Shown: positions 12,213 through 24,600 of the stretch, piece after piece
Layout of the letters: the number at the start of each line of letters is the position of its first letter
How positions within the stretch are numbered: the stretch's first letter is position 1
Assembly: GCF_030867145.1 (NCBI RefSeq)
Contig: NC_134421.1
Coordinates: 23,381,979 to 23,445,978, forward strand
DNA: 64,000 bases
DNA from: Opisthocomus hoazin
Taxonomy: Eukaryota > Chordata > Aves > Opisthocomiformes > Opisthocomidae
Reading direction: 5' to 3'
Program-made: the position numbers and the translations under genes
The notes under the pieces: generated by a model
The model's input: the letters and a program-made list of their open reading frames with translations, nothing else
What the model was told of the DNA's origin: nothing
Database searches by the model: none

Positions 12213-15200
12213 AGTACAAGAAATGGTATTTGAGACAGTCATTAAAGAGTCCTTTAAGTTTGTGTATGAGGGGGGTGAAAAAGCCTACGTGCAATTGTAA
12301 CTGATTTTTGGCTGTTGTTTTTTAGTTTGGCTTTAATTTTTGAGCATGTAATGGTTTGACCTTAATGTTATATTAAAATAGTTTCTGTGGAGGATATATA
12401 TTACACAAAGACATATGTGCTAATTAATGCCACACATAATGCAACACACCTGATCAGTAGAGAAAAATACTCTAGCCTAAATAAAAGAGTACAGTATTAA
12501 TATATTCCCCCAGTTCGACAGCTTTATATAGGCCCCCAGATTGCTCTATTCACGGACAAAGCACCAGTGCCTTGGTCTCTGTTGAGAAGCTGTGCCCTGA
12601 GTCACCGGTCTGCTTAAAGTGTTTTTCTTTATTTCTTTTTTTTGGTTACCATAGTAACATTCAATAATTTTTTTTCCCCAATTGTTCAGTTTCAGAGGAA
12701 TTTTAGAAAACTCCCAGGGATGAAAACAAAACAATAGCTAGGGAAAACACAGCTGAAGCATTATAGGGGAAACTCCAGAAAACAGATTCTAATTTGTGAG
12801 CGTGCGGAGCTCGGGTTTTGTTATCAACAGGAAGCGGTGGTTCTGTAGCTGCTGTTTGGTTTCTCTTCCAGTAAATCTGTACCATTTTAACAGAAAGCAG
12901 TATGTGGTTCAAGTATTTATAAGATAAATGTATAATTAATTCACGAGAGTCTTTTTTTTTTGACAGAAATTATATTGTGGTAATGGAAAAATAATGGCAA
13001 GAAAGTATTTTTGAAAAATGGTTAGTGAAGATTCATCTGAAGTGTCTTTTTCAATTCTTTTTTCAGATAAGGATAATTCTACAATTTTTTTTTTCCTTCT
13101 GGATTTTATGTAGGGTACAGAAAAAATTAGCTGTATTAGTTTGTACTGCATGTTCTCTCTGGTTCATTTTGCTACCAAGTGCTAGAGCTGAGTTGGGTAA
13201 TACATTTATTCTTACCCTGGCAGAGGCTGGGAACAGGAAATGAATGTCTGCTGTCAGGGGAGGAACAGTTCAAAGCCCTGCGAGGTCAGCAGACGATTTT
13301 CCATTTAGTGCAGTGGGTTTGGTTCAGTCTGTTTATTTCTGCTAATTCATTACGGTTTCAAGTGAAGTAAAGGGGCTGCAGAATCAAATCCGTGTACATG
13401 TGACTATGGAAAGGCAGTCTGCAGTGTTTGATACACTACATGCAAGAAGCAGCTGGGTGCTTTTCTTATCAAAACGTGTGACTGAAGGTTGACAGTAGAC
13501 ATTAGAGAACGAAGCATCACCAAGGAGGAGGGAGTTTAATGAAGCAATAAAGCCAAGCAAATAAGCTGTATAATCAAATCAGAACTATAAATTGTTAAGG
13601 AAAATGGGATTGGTCTTATTATATTCTTGCAGCAAATTCTTTCTTTGATTTATAATCTCAACTGCTACACTTGCAAAATACTGAGTTATATTACTATATC
13701 TGTTGGAGAAAATTACTGCCCATTGTGTGATTCCCTACCTATTGAAACTGTAAGCCTGATTAAAATAACATCTCGGAGGGGAGAAGAAAATCCAGTGTAC
13801 CTTATTCTTCAAATCTGCAGTACTTGATAGCACTCATAAATATACTATAAGGAATGCTGCTTTTGTTTATTTCACTCAATTTTTCACACTTTTTAAAAAT
13901 GCTGACTTTGTTTATGAGCTAGAATCACCCTTCCATTGCTTATCTCTGTAAAGAGGTTTTATTTACTTAAAACATACCTTCTGTGCTAAAAATAATTTTT
14001 TACTAATCAAAATTATTTCTATTTTTTAAAGTAAACCTACTGTTAACCAACTCATCCTGGAGAAAAATGGCTTTAATCTCAGAGACTGCATTAAACATAG
14101 GAAGAAGCTGAATCAATAAAGGTGAAGGTCATGGAAACAGATGATTAAAGCAAACAACAGGCTGCTTATTGTACAATAGGGTTATAAAATAAACCAAAAC
14201 AAAAGCCTATCAGAATACATCAAGAATGATCTTTATGAATAGGTTCCTCTTCAGAATGCTGAATGGTCAGATTTATGTCCATCAGGTTTTTTTCCTCCTT
14301 TTCTGCCTCCCTTCCTCTCAGCTCCTTTCTCCCTGTTCTTTTCCTCTTGTTTCCTGCTGCGTCATAAACTAAATTACCCTGTGGAAAGATCAGTGAGCCC
14401 TGATTAACTAATGTCTCAGGTTTTCAATCCCCACAAATACCTTGTGCTGACACATATGTGATGCGAAATGAATATTTCTCTGAAATAGGTGAGAAATGGA
14501 CCACTTCATTATCTGTGTAGCTGGCTTCTATCTCTCTACACACATGTAATACAAATTCCCACATAGAATGTTTAACTGATTTTTTGGAGTGTGAGTCAGG
14601 GGAGAGATTGAGGGATGGGTTTGTGAATAGGAGGGGTGAATCACAGCCACAATGATTGAGGACTTGGTTTAGATCCTAGAGCTTAATAACAGTTAGGGTT
14701 AATGGCTTGAGGTGATTAACTGCTTCCAACCAGTCATTAATCTGCAGGAGGTGTCTTTAGTCTTGTTCATTATTGGTAAGAAATGACACCCTAGCATTTT
14801 GCTTGAACTTTGTTCTTTTGTTGTTGACAAATGAGTCTGAAAACAAATGTGGTGGAATCAAAACCTAGAGTGTGATGTCACTTTTCTGGTGCTCATATTA
14901 AGGGCTGTCCCAGAGCTGAGGTAGAGCCTCGACCTGACCATGCCAGCAAAAATTTGGATCCTAATTCTGCACCTCTGTACCTGTTTTTTCTTTCCTTTTC
15001 TCCCTCAGTGTACTGCACACCTTGTAATTCTTTGCACTATTGAAAATCAGGATATTCACTTAACTAAATGTGGATTTGAGTCTTATCCTTGTATTTTAAA
15101 AGCAGGAATATTAATTTTTACCCAGAGCTAAATTCAGAGGAGTGATGTTACCTTTGCCCATTCACAGTGTGTTTCACCCATAGACTGGCAGCACTGAGGG

Positions 15201-15802
15201 GAATTTGCAAGGGCTGACTATAGGGGTTTTAATCTTGGTCCCCTGCACTAGTCTAAGCCAAATGAAAATCTTGACAATTCACTTCAGCAGGGATGACAAG
15301 AGCAGTGCTGGAAATTTCAGTGCAGCAGACACAAACTTGTTGATAAGAATGCACAAAATTATTAAGCTGAAGTTGGAGAAGGTATCAATCATTCTGAAAG
15401 GAGACCATTTGATTCTTTCCTCAAAGTCCAATCTGACCTGACACCAGCCTGACAAGATCCTTTTATTCTATACATGCCCATCACTGTCTTGTTCTGCTAC
15501 ATTGCTAATAGGGCCAGTGACAAAAAAGAAAAAATAAAGGAACAGAAATATTAGTGTGTCTGAGGGGAAAGAGGGAAGGGGAAAATAGAAAAGGTTAAAG
15601 GTTTAAAGGTGCAGAAGGAAAATTTCTTTTAAATAGTAATTCAGACTTGTTCTACTGTTGCAGGCCTATTTGTCACCTCCGCAGGGGCATGTGAACAGTG
15701 GCTGGCACATGCAATTACACTTTGAGATAAGACATGTAAGGAAAGCCTAGCATTACCTTTTATTTGAAATATTAAATCTGCCCTTCCTCTCTCTTTTATA
15801 TC
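12213..15802. other. Intergenic segment before the AAAAG repeat
   Basis: No gene is recognised. The sequence is AT-rich and unique-looking, with several homopolymer T runs (for example 12953-12961). The patch 12760-12900 is less AT-rich and has an E-box (CAGCTG) and an ETS-like ACAGGAAG word. It could be a regulatory element, but nothing further supports that. Confidence 0.6.
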
Positions 15803-16006
15803 AAAAAGAAAAGAAGAGAAAAGAAGAGAAAAGAAGAGAAAAGAAGAGAAAAGAAGAGAAAAGAAGAGAAAAGAGAAAAGAAAAGAAAAGAAAAGAAAAG
15901 AAAAGAAAAGAAAAGAAAAGAAAAGAAAAGAAAAGAAAAGAAAAGAAAAGAAAAGAAAAGAAAAGAAAAGAAAAGAAAAGAAAAGAAAAGAAAAGAAAAG
16001 AAGAAA
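15803..16006. repeat. AAAAG microsatellite, 204-nt pure-purine tract
   Basis: The run starts with several AAAAGAAGAG decamers (about 15809-15870) and continues as an almost uninterrupted AAAAG pentamer array to about 16001. Every base from 15803 to 16006 is A or G. Such polypurine-polypyrimidine tracts can form intramolecular triplex (H-DNA), stall replication and vary in length. The change from a 10-bp to a 5-bp unit suggests the 5-bp array expanded more recently. On the minus strand it yields a meaningless Ser/Phe/Leu-repeat open frame. Confidence 0.97.
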
Positions 16007-16913
16007 TGAGCGGAGGACTGCTCCTATTCATGGCCGAAAGAGGAGGAATTCCAAGGAAACCTCAGTGTAGAGGAAGCTTTCGTGGCAACAATGGATGTCG
16101 TGGACAAATAACAGCAGCTGGCGAGAGATTACCCTGATTCTAGAATTACATTAGACTTAGTGCAAAATCTACCTACCTCTGCTATTGAACTTAAAGCTAG
16201 TATGCTATCAAAAATCAGGATAGGGGCTCTGCTGCATTCTGGGCTGCCACTGCTGCCTGAGTGGCCTATTTATTTAAACGACTGAACTTTGTGCACACAC
16301 AGTAGACTGCTTCCTGTGAGCTGAGAGCTTTTTAAAATTGCATTACAACATCAACACTGACTGTGACACACATGGAATTTCTCGTACAGTGAGCTAAACA
16401 GGATAGCATGACGTTCTTTTTCAGGTGCACGCTTCACCAAATGGGTGAGTTTTTAGAGCACACTCTAAAGCAGTAAGCCCTGGAACTCATTTAAATGACT
16501 GCTTTAGACCTGATCTGCCTGTTGTTATGATTAAAGATTATAGTGTAAATAAGTTTATTGCTAATGCAGAAGATGTCACAGAGGACAGTGGATAAAGGAC
16601 TGTTTGAACTAGTTCACATCCAGGCACAAGTGGCTTAGATTCACCAGTTTGATCTGGGTCAAGTGCTGCTGTGGATAGGAAGCTTTATAACTCCTCTTTC
16701 TCCAAGGGTGCAGACCTGTTGTGACCAGGAGGTGTTTCTCCGTAGCTTCTATAGTAGAGTTCTCAGGAGCACTTCTGTACTGACTGCCTCCTACGACCAC
16801 ATAAGCACATAACAGCCAGGTAGAGAAGAATTTCTGACCTTTTCTGGGCAATGTAATAATGTACATTCCTGGACTAGTGGTCTGTCTCTCTTAGCATGTT
16901 GTGGGAGGCAAAG

Positions 16914-17624
16914 TTAACCTCTCTGTACCAGTCTTATCCTCAGCCCACCGCATTCCCATAGCATAGTCTTTAGAACCAGTTTGCAAGTCTGTGTGCCATC
17001 TCTGGGCTGTGGCTCATGTCCAGAGGCTTCGGTGTCCTCACTGTGTATCTGTTCTGAAGGCAGAGGAGGAGTTGCATGTGTGTAAGTTGCTACATGCCAA
17101 AAGTTTAACACCAAATAAAAAGACATTGACAGCATGGGAAATAGGGTGACCGGAGATCTGGGATGCCCATGGCACACATGCACATGGCAGCCTGGACACA
17201 TTCCTGGTGACCTGTTGCCTTGCCTGTCCATGTGTTTCTTGAAGGAAGGGCTACTGCACACTGAAATTTCGTCCATCAAATCAGTTGAAGGTATCCTGAA
17301 GCTCTCCAGGGTGGTGGACACAACAGTGGTGACTCCTGTGGCTCTCAATGCACATGAGTCATGGAGGAGGTTAGAGTGACATTTGAGGATAAAGCTGCTT
17401 TTTAATCTAGTGTCCCTTTTACCATCTCTTATATCAGCTGCTTTCTTTTCTACCCCATTAACTGTATGAGTGTACCCTTTTATCTGCTTAAAGGCCTTAA
17501 AATACAATATTTTGCACATGGATAAAGGGCAACGTGCAGCTCTAAGTAACTCCTGTTGACGAATTCCTCTTTGGGGTGAAGCTGTAGAGGAGCGCCGCAA
17601 GGTTGCATGGTTTTTCTGTGTCAC
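16914..17624 (-). other. Long uncharacterised minus-strand open frame
   Basis: This is the longest open frame outside the CpG island: 236 codons if a GTG at 17624 is counted, or 201 codons from the first ATG at 17517-17519. I recognise no domain, signal peptide or membrane protein pattern. The translation has scattered Cys and His (GMCPGCHVHVCHGHPRSP) but no zinc-finger spacing. No splice-like framing or nearby promoter is evident. By rough estimate a frame this long is uncommon but not impossible by chance in 64 kb. It is probably non-coding. A lncRNA exon or a remnant of an unrecognised element are alternatives. Confidence 0.2.
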
Positions 17625-18513
17625 TTATGGAAATATCAGATAAATAGATGCAATTTGTCAAAATCCCAGATGGAGTAACACATTTGTGCCTGAACACAAT
17701 ATTTCCCCTAGAATTTCACTAAGTTTACTTACATTCAATATAAGAAACCAGAATGTATTTACTTTCAGTTTTATAACTAAATACATGACAATTTATTTTG
17801 CATGAAAGGTTAAATGACTTAATAATGGCTTTCTCAGAATGTTTTCATATTTTCTGGTTGTTGGAAAAGAGGTGCAATCTTTTTTTCTCCTAGATAGCAA
17901 AACATACATGATTATGTTCTTGCTTTAGCTATGTAAATGGCCTTACTGATAAATGAAAATTGATATTTCAAAGCCATATTTTATTATAGCCTGATGGCAT
18001 GTTAGCTCTTATCATTCAAGGCAGTATTTAACTCTGAATAATATATTATGCTAACTCTCTGAAATTGTTATTATGAAATTTTAATGCACCATAAAACATG
18101 TCTTATGGTCTTCAGCATGCTAAAATGTCAGTGTAACCCATTAATCTAACGTATATCTTGGACAGCAGTAGTTTGACAAAATCTGTCTTCAGATACAGCA
18201 TTTCTTGTACTATATTTCATACATGAATTTGTGTATACGTATGGGATTTGCAACATCTGAATAAAATAATTATCTTTTTTTCTGCACATATAAAACCTAG
18301 CACAATGAGATATCAGCCATAACTGGGAATCCTAGATTCTGTCAAAAATACTTTATTAAATAAACAGTGTTGTTGATAAAGCAGCCATGATACTGGAGCA
18401 ATGCATGTGAATATACTCTTGTTTTTGCACTTAGATATTTCATGTCGTCCTTTGCTAATTTGAAAGTATTTATCTTAGTTTAGATGTTACTATTTTATTT
18501 TGTCTATTGTTAG

Positions 18514-18637
18514 GAAAATGCATTAGCTGATCTTGAACTGGAGGATGACAGGGAAGAACACAGACAGACAGGGAAACGGATTCTTCTGGACTCAGACTCT
18601 TGCAACATTGAATTTACGCAGAGGATAGCAAAAAGAG
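18514..18637 (+). other. Exon-like open patch, function unknown
   Basis: A pyrimidine-rich stretch ending in TTGTTAG at 18513 looks like a splice acceptor. It is followed by an open frame reading ADLELEDDREEHRQTGKR and onward to a stop at 18643-18645, with a possible weak donor AGAG/GTTTGT at 18637/18638. The composition is acidic-basic and protein-like, but at about 42 codons this can occur by chance. I recognise no family and no partner exon. Confidence 0.15.
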
Positions 18638-21600
18638 GTTTGTGACCTGCTGGCTCCAGTCAGGTGGGCCAAGTTTGTGTGCATTCACTTTTGTGTCCAC
18701 TCAGTTTCACAGATACTGTGGGCTTTGTGGCGATCACTGCTGAAGGTGGGTTTAGAGTCAATCTGCTTCTCTCAAAACTAGAGCTGAAAGATGGGCAGTC
18801 GATCTGCTGACCCAAACATGTTGGCTAACCATTACAGTCTGCTGGGGAAAGATGACATCTCCATTATAACACTTTTTTTTGTGATGGTCAGGGTGGAAAA
18901 AAGAAGCTGTCACAGAGATGGTACATCATCCAAATATTCCTGCGGTTGTACAAGTTGTACTTGGTTGTACGGGGTCAGTACAAGTAGAGGAGTGCTCTGC
19001 AAGGCTTACAGCTGGACTACTGCAAAGCAGTCAGTTTAGCACTGCACCCATGGACCACAGGTGGAGTAATCACTATTCTGCTCAGATCTGAATTTAGCAA
19101 ATGAAAGTCCCAAATTAAAATATTTTCTCTGATTTGTATCTGTATTAACCAAAATCTTGTAATTCTGGATTTTTGATTTGATGGAATTTGGAAGTTCCCA
19201 TACGAAGAACGGTTTAGAGGCGTTCCCTATTTTTTCCTACTATTCATTTTTTTTGTTGAGAATGGATAGGTTACAAAGCAGATTAGACATACTTCAGACT
19301 AAACTGAAAAGTCAACGTATGTGCTGTTACATATGTTCTGCATGTTCTTCCTTAAGTACCTTGAAAATTAGTAACTGTAACCTATATCCTTTCAAAATGT
19401 AACAGATATTTAAAAGAAAAAAACTGCAAAGGGCAAAAATGTTCTTATTTAGTTGTACTAATCCATTAGGCAACGGGCTTTGGTCCACAAAACTCTGTAA
19501 AGAAAAACAATTTTCATGTGAAGCCAAATGTTGCCCAGCTGCCAGATCACATTCTTTCTCTACCTGTAGATGAAATGTAGTATCGTACCACAGTAAGTTC
19601 TTGAGAAATAAAAATATAGCAACAGCTGTCCTTGAATGTCCATTACATTTTCTGGTTTTCAGTCTAAAGGGCTTGACTACTGCCATGCTTAAAATTATAA
19701 GGATATATCATACTTTATGTCTTACTGGTTCTGAACTAGTTTTTAAAACATGAGGCCTGAAGGCTCTACTGAGATCTGTATTTATACAATTTGAAGACAC
19801 ATGCTTAGAAGCTTCTATCTAAACATGTCTAAAACTATCTAATCCAAGACTTTCACATTTAGGTGCTCTCACTTTCTAAAACTTATCTTTGCAGCCTACA
19901 GGAACTGCCTTTGATTGTCCTGATTATGTCTGCAATGATGAGAGACACTATTTTCTGATTTTAAAGGGATAACAAAGAGAAAAAAGGAGAAAAATAATGA
20001 CCAGATATAATGCTGAAGGCACAATAATTGAAAGGAAGAGCAGTATTTCTTAGTATATTGCAAACTGAATTGAGGTTGTGCAGTTTAAAGGAGAGGTTAC
20101 AGGGTCTATTGCACAAGAAAATTTCGATTCAGGGCCAGCAGTGGCCACCTGCAATAGGGAAGATGCTGGTGAATAAGAGGAAACAAGAAGTATGATGCAT
20201 GGATAATAGGTCTCTTAAGGCGAAGATTCAATAAAGCAGCAGCTGGAGAGACATCCTAGCACTACAGCAGTCTTTGTTAGGTGTGTGCTGCTATATGTTG
20301 CTGTTCTCCTCATTCCTATTGCAAAAATCAACAAGGGGCTAAGCAGTACTTAGGAAAATAAGACTGCGTTTTCCCCTTATTATAGGAAATGTGCTTTTTT
20401 TGTTCAGTAGAAAATAACAGAGAAATCTATTTGTTATTAAGGGGGTTTGCGCGTATCTTCTTTCATACAACAAGTCTCCCATGAGTCTTTCTCATACAGA
20501 TTTCAGGGAAATAGTTGTCTGGTTATTTCTAAGGGAAATTTCTGGATTCGTACTCATGAAGAACTGTCAGGGACAGACATAGACTTCTCTGGTCCAAAGC
20601 AAAGATCTGTAATGTGCTCATAATGACTGATCTACAGGAGCTGGATATAAGCAGGCATAAAAATATTCATAGGCAAATTATTTATCCTGATGTTACTGAC
20701 ATTAGCCAACTGTAGACAAATGGCAGTATGTGAAAATCTGTGAAGATCTAGTCATCACCAAAAAGCTCAGTGCTAATTAGTTAATCTAACTGGATGATTC
20801 TTGGAATGAAGCATATCAAGCATTTGAAAATTCAGATCTTCAAAACTTCATTAAATGTGAGTAAAGGTTCACTGAAACGGATGGAGTTGCACACACATAT
20901 TTGCAAAAGGAAGGATTTCAGAGCTTGAATGCTTGGTGTAACTACTGAGCATGCAGGGGTGCATCTGTACCAAGGCCCAAGTCAGGGGCGCACACTGGAA
21001 TCATCTGTCACACTCTGCAAGCCCTGACTGACCTCAAGTGGAATATTTTAAATCACTGAACTTCATGCTTCGTGACATCACCGAATTGAACACATCATCT
21101 ACTTGTAAGTGTATTTCAGTGGCAGAGTATCCAAAACCCAACCAGCCCCTCTAAACAAACAAGGGGACTTTGTATCTTAAGGTGAAAGAGATCAGTGAAA
21201 TTATTCCCTGGAATGACAACAAAGAAGAAATGAATCACAGAATGTTTCCATCAAGAAGTTCTGACAGTTTGAAGAAGGCAAATAATTTAATGACTAAGTG
21301 AGAAGTCTGTTATTTTGCTTCATTGTATATTATTTGGGAAGTGTGATTTTTATTTATATACTTTCTGAGTAATAGTAGAGGAGAAAGGATAACTAGCATA
21401 ACAGAAGGGAAAAAAGTCTCTCAGACTTTGTAAAGTGAAAGATGTGATCTCAGATAAAGGTTCCTAATGAAGAATACTTAAAGGGCAGGAAGATAAAAAA
21501 GAATGTGGATTTGTGTCTTTGCATGAACACCTCTATAGCTTTTGTTTCAAGTGTGACCCTAGGGTAATCAATCATGGTAAGACTGTCACCCATGCAAGTT

Positions 21601-24600
21601 TGAGTGTAAGATGAGGCTTGGAGACAGGGAAAATATCCCCCATATGTACTCTGAAGAGGAGAAAAGTGTTTCTAAATTGAATCCAAATTAGATCATGTGA
21701 AGTTTCATATGTTCTTTTTCTTTTTTTTTTTTAATATTATTTTGTTTGTGTACATGCATGGATAATGGACAGGAAACACTAGTTTGGCTATGACAGTCCA
21801 ACAAATTAGACTCCCCATGGCATAGATCATCACAGCTCTGTTTAAAATTAGTGAAGTTATGGCAAGATACTATCAGTCATAGATTCAGTCCATAATGCAG
21901 TGACGATGTTTTCAGCAGGCTGGAGGAGATATTTGCCAGGACTCTCCTATATTCGCTGCTCTGCCATAAGCCAGCCTATATGTTGTGTTGACCTTTTTTT
22001 TTTTGCAAGCAAGCAAGCAAGGACTGCAAATATTATGGTCCTCACTTCATCCAGATGGCTGAAAATAGAACCAGGCTTTAGCTTGGACCATAGCTGTTTA
22101 TGAAATGCTTTGTTTGGCTCTGACTAATACTTGGTAGGGGAAATTCTTCAGCGAAGTTTCTACATGGAACTGACACATCATGTAGATGACTAAGTAATTA
22201 AAATATCACACTTCTTTTTCAGCAAACAGTGTGGTACTATGGACAAAGTCATTTGGATGACCCAAAAAGGGGGAGATGTTAGAAAGACCAAGGCACCTTC
22301 ATTGAGAGCAGAGGTGTTAGCTCTGGTATTTTGGCTAAAGTGAAGTCTGAGGTGCTAAAAGTCTTCTGAGGTTTAAAATATATGATCAGCATTTGGCATC
22401 TCATCTTCCTTTTCTCCTCTCTCTAGAGTGAACAATTCTTGTTCTAAGCTGTTTATGGTAGTGTTGTGTTTCAAGTATATCTCAGGATGCCTAAATCAGA
22501 AATTTTTAGTCATGAGCATGAATCTATTTAATTGGCAGTATTTATCCATAACACACAGCCATGTCTGTTTGCGGATATATTTCCTTATTTTCTTCATACA
22601 CAAATGGAGACCAAATCTTGTCTCTCCTTAGCAACACTCATAAGTAGAAAATGTAGCTATATTAAATTATTGCAATTTCAAAAGTTTTTGTTTCTGTTGT
22701 GTTTAACTTGTGAGAGATCAGTTTAGAAAACACCAGTTTTGAAGTGAAAATATGTGTTTACATTTATTATTCAGGAAAATCATTTATTTTGGTTTACCCA
22801 TATTTTTAAAGCTTCTATAAAACTATTATTTTGTTAGATATGCACTGAAACTTTCCCTATAAGTTAAGCATGACAAGCATAGAAATAATTTTGTGGCTTA
22901 ATGTAGCATAAAAACTGTTAAGATGTTACTGACCCTTCTAATTTAAAACCTTCTGCAACTTGTCCTCCTGCAAATAGCTTTGTTACCTTCAAGTTCTTTT
23001 GGAAATTGGAGACAACTTGTGACTAAGAGACTGCAAAGCTTGATTCAGTGCTTATTTTGCAAGTAAAATATGCAGGTCTTCACAATATTACAGAGGTTAG
23101 ACACAGTGATTACAGAAAGGGCGACTTTAACTTTCAAAATGAGAGCTGCATTACAAATCATTCAAAAGGACTTGTTTTCAGGGACCACCATTTTCCAAAA
23201 ATCAGGCTCAATCGAGATGTTTCAAACAGGGCTTTTAAAAATCCCTGGTTTCTTGAAATTCAAGATATGGTGTTCCCAATGGTTTACACACTTTCTACTC
23301 TGTTGTTCTAAATGGCCAATTGACCTTGTTTCTCAGTGCCCTGTTTTATCAACTATTAACATCGCTGCTAAAGCAGTTAGAGTATTTTGGGAACAGTATC
23401 TCCGGGTTTTGAGTTTGGGATGGTAGTGACCTTCTAACTCGCAAACCATGGCAAGACACATTTTTGATGGATGCTACTTTTTGGACTTCCCTTTGTCTGT
23501 TTGTCTGGTTTTCTGGAGGCCACAGGAGGATTTTTGCTATGCACAAACCCAAAAAGTTTCTGGTTTGTTTTCCTACATAATATTTGTTAGTATAGTATAA
23601 AACACAGTAAGACAAAGGGAGAGGAACATTACAAATATATTTCTTTCCTGCAATTTTTCCAACAAAACAGTGATTCAGTACTCATAAACATGTAGGTAAA
23701 TCTTTCTTATTTCTTGCTACCTAGAGGAATGACCTCCATGCCCTGAAGCCGGCTTCTTCCTGCCCTAATGGGGTGCAGACATCTTTCAGCATAAATGTAA
23801 AACCCCAGGGAATATGTGGGGAAAAGTTTCTTTCTCTCCAGGTTGACTTTTACATGTAAGACTTATCCTTCTTTCCTAAACTGCCAAAAGAAATCCCTCC
23901 TTCTGCAGGATCCTAAGCGATGATAACTAGAACAGGGAAAACGTATATAAACATATTGCCTAATATTGTTGTTAAATGTGTCACTTAAGAGGAAAAAAGG
24001 AAGAGAAAGCAATCTTTGGTAATTTCTTCTTTAGACATGTATTTGCACCAGGGAGGCCAACATCACTTTCCCCTAGGTATGAAAAGTGCTTGAATAAAGT
24101 CTGAGAGATCCTCTCTCCTAGAGTCATACAGAGCTGCATGAGCGGGAAAAGTGTTTTGTAGGCTATGAAACACGACATGCAAATAATCACACTTTTCTTT
24201 CCAAAATCCTCTCTCCTCTACAACAAAGGCCAGGCAGAATAGCTCTTTCATCTGCTGGTGTTCATGGCTAAGCACATGCATGGTAATCTCCCTCAATACT
24301 GAGCAGTGTTGCTAAAAACACATTATTCATACTTAAGCACTGGGGCCTGATAGAGCAGCTGCTCTGTAAATTCACCAGAGGAAGGTGATTAAGTCCTTGT
24401 ATGGCCACTGTATGATATGCAGCCCTCTTAGTGCTCTCTTGCTGTGCTATTCTGAATTTGAGGTGTTTGTGATTAAAAGTCGGTGTGAGATGACTGTTTG
24501 CAGCTCAGCACTGATGTGACACAGTAGTTAGTCCTACTGTCATCGAAAAGGTGCCACAAGAACTGGGGGCCCTTTGGCATGTCATGAGCCCTTTACTCTG

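Noticed and set aside
12820..12850. ETS-RUNX composite enhancer site (ACAGGAAGCGGTGGTT)
   Set aside because: The ETS half is good but the RUNX half does not match TGYGGT at the proper spacing, so no call is made.
15801..16031. Minus-strand Ser/Phe/Leu repeat protein
   Set aside because: It is purely the translation of the AAAAG microsatellite.
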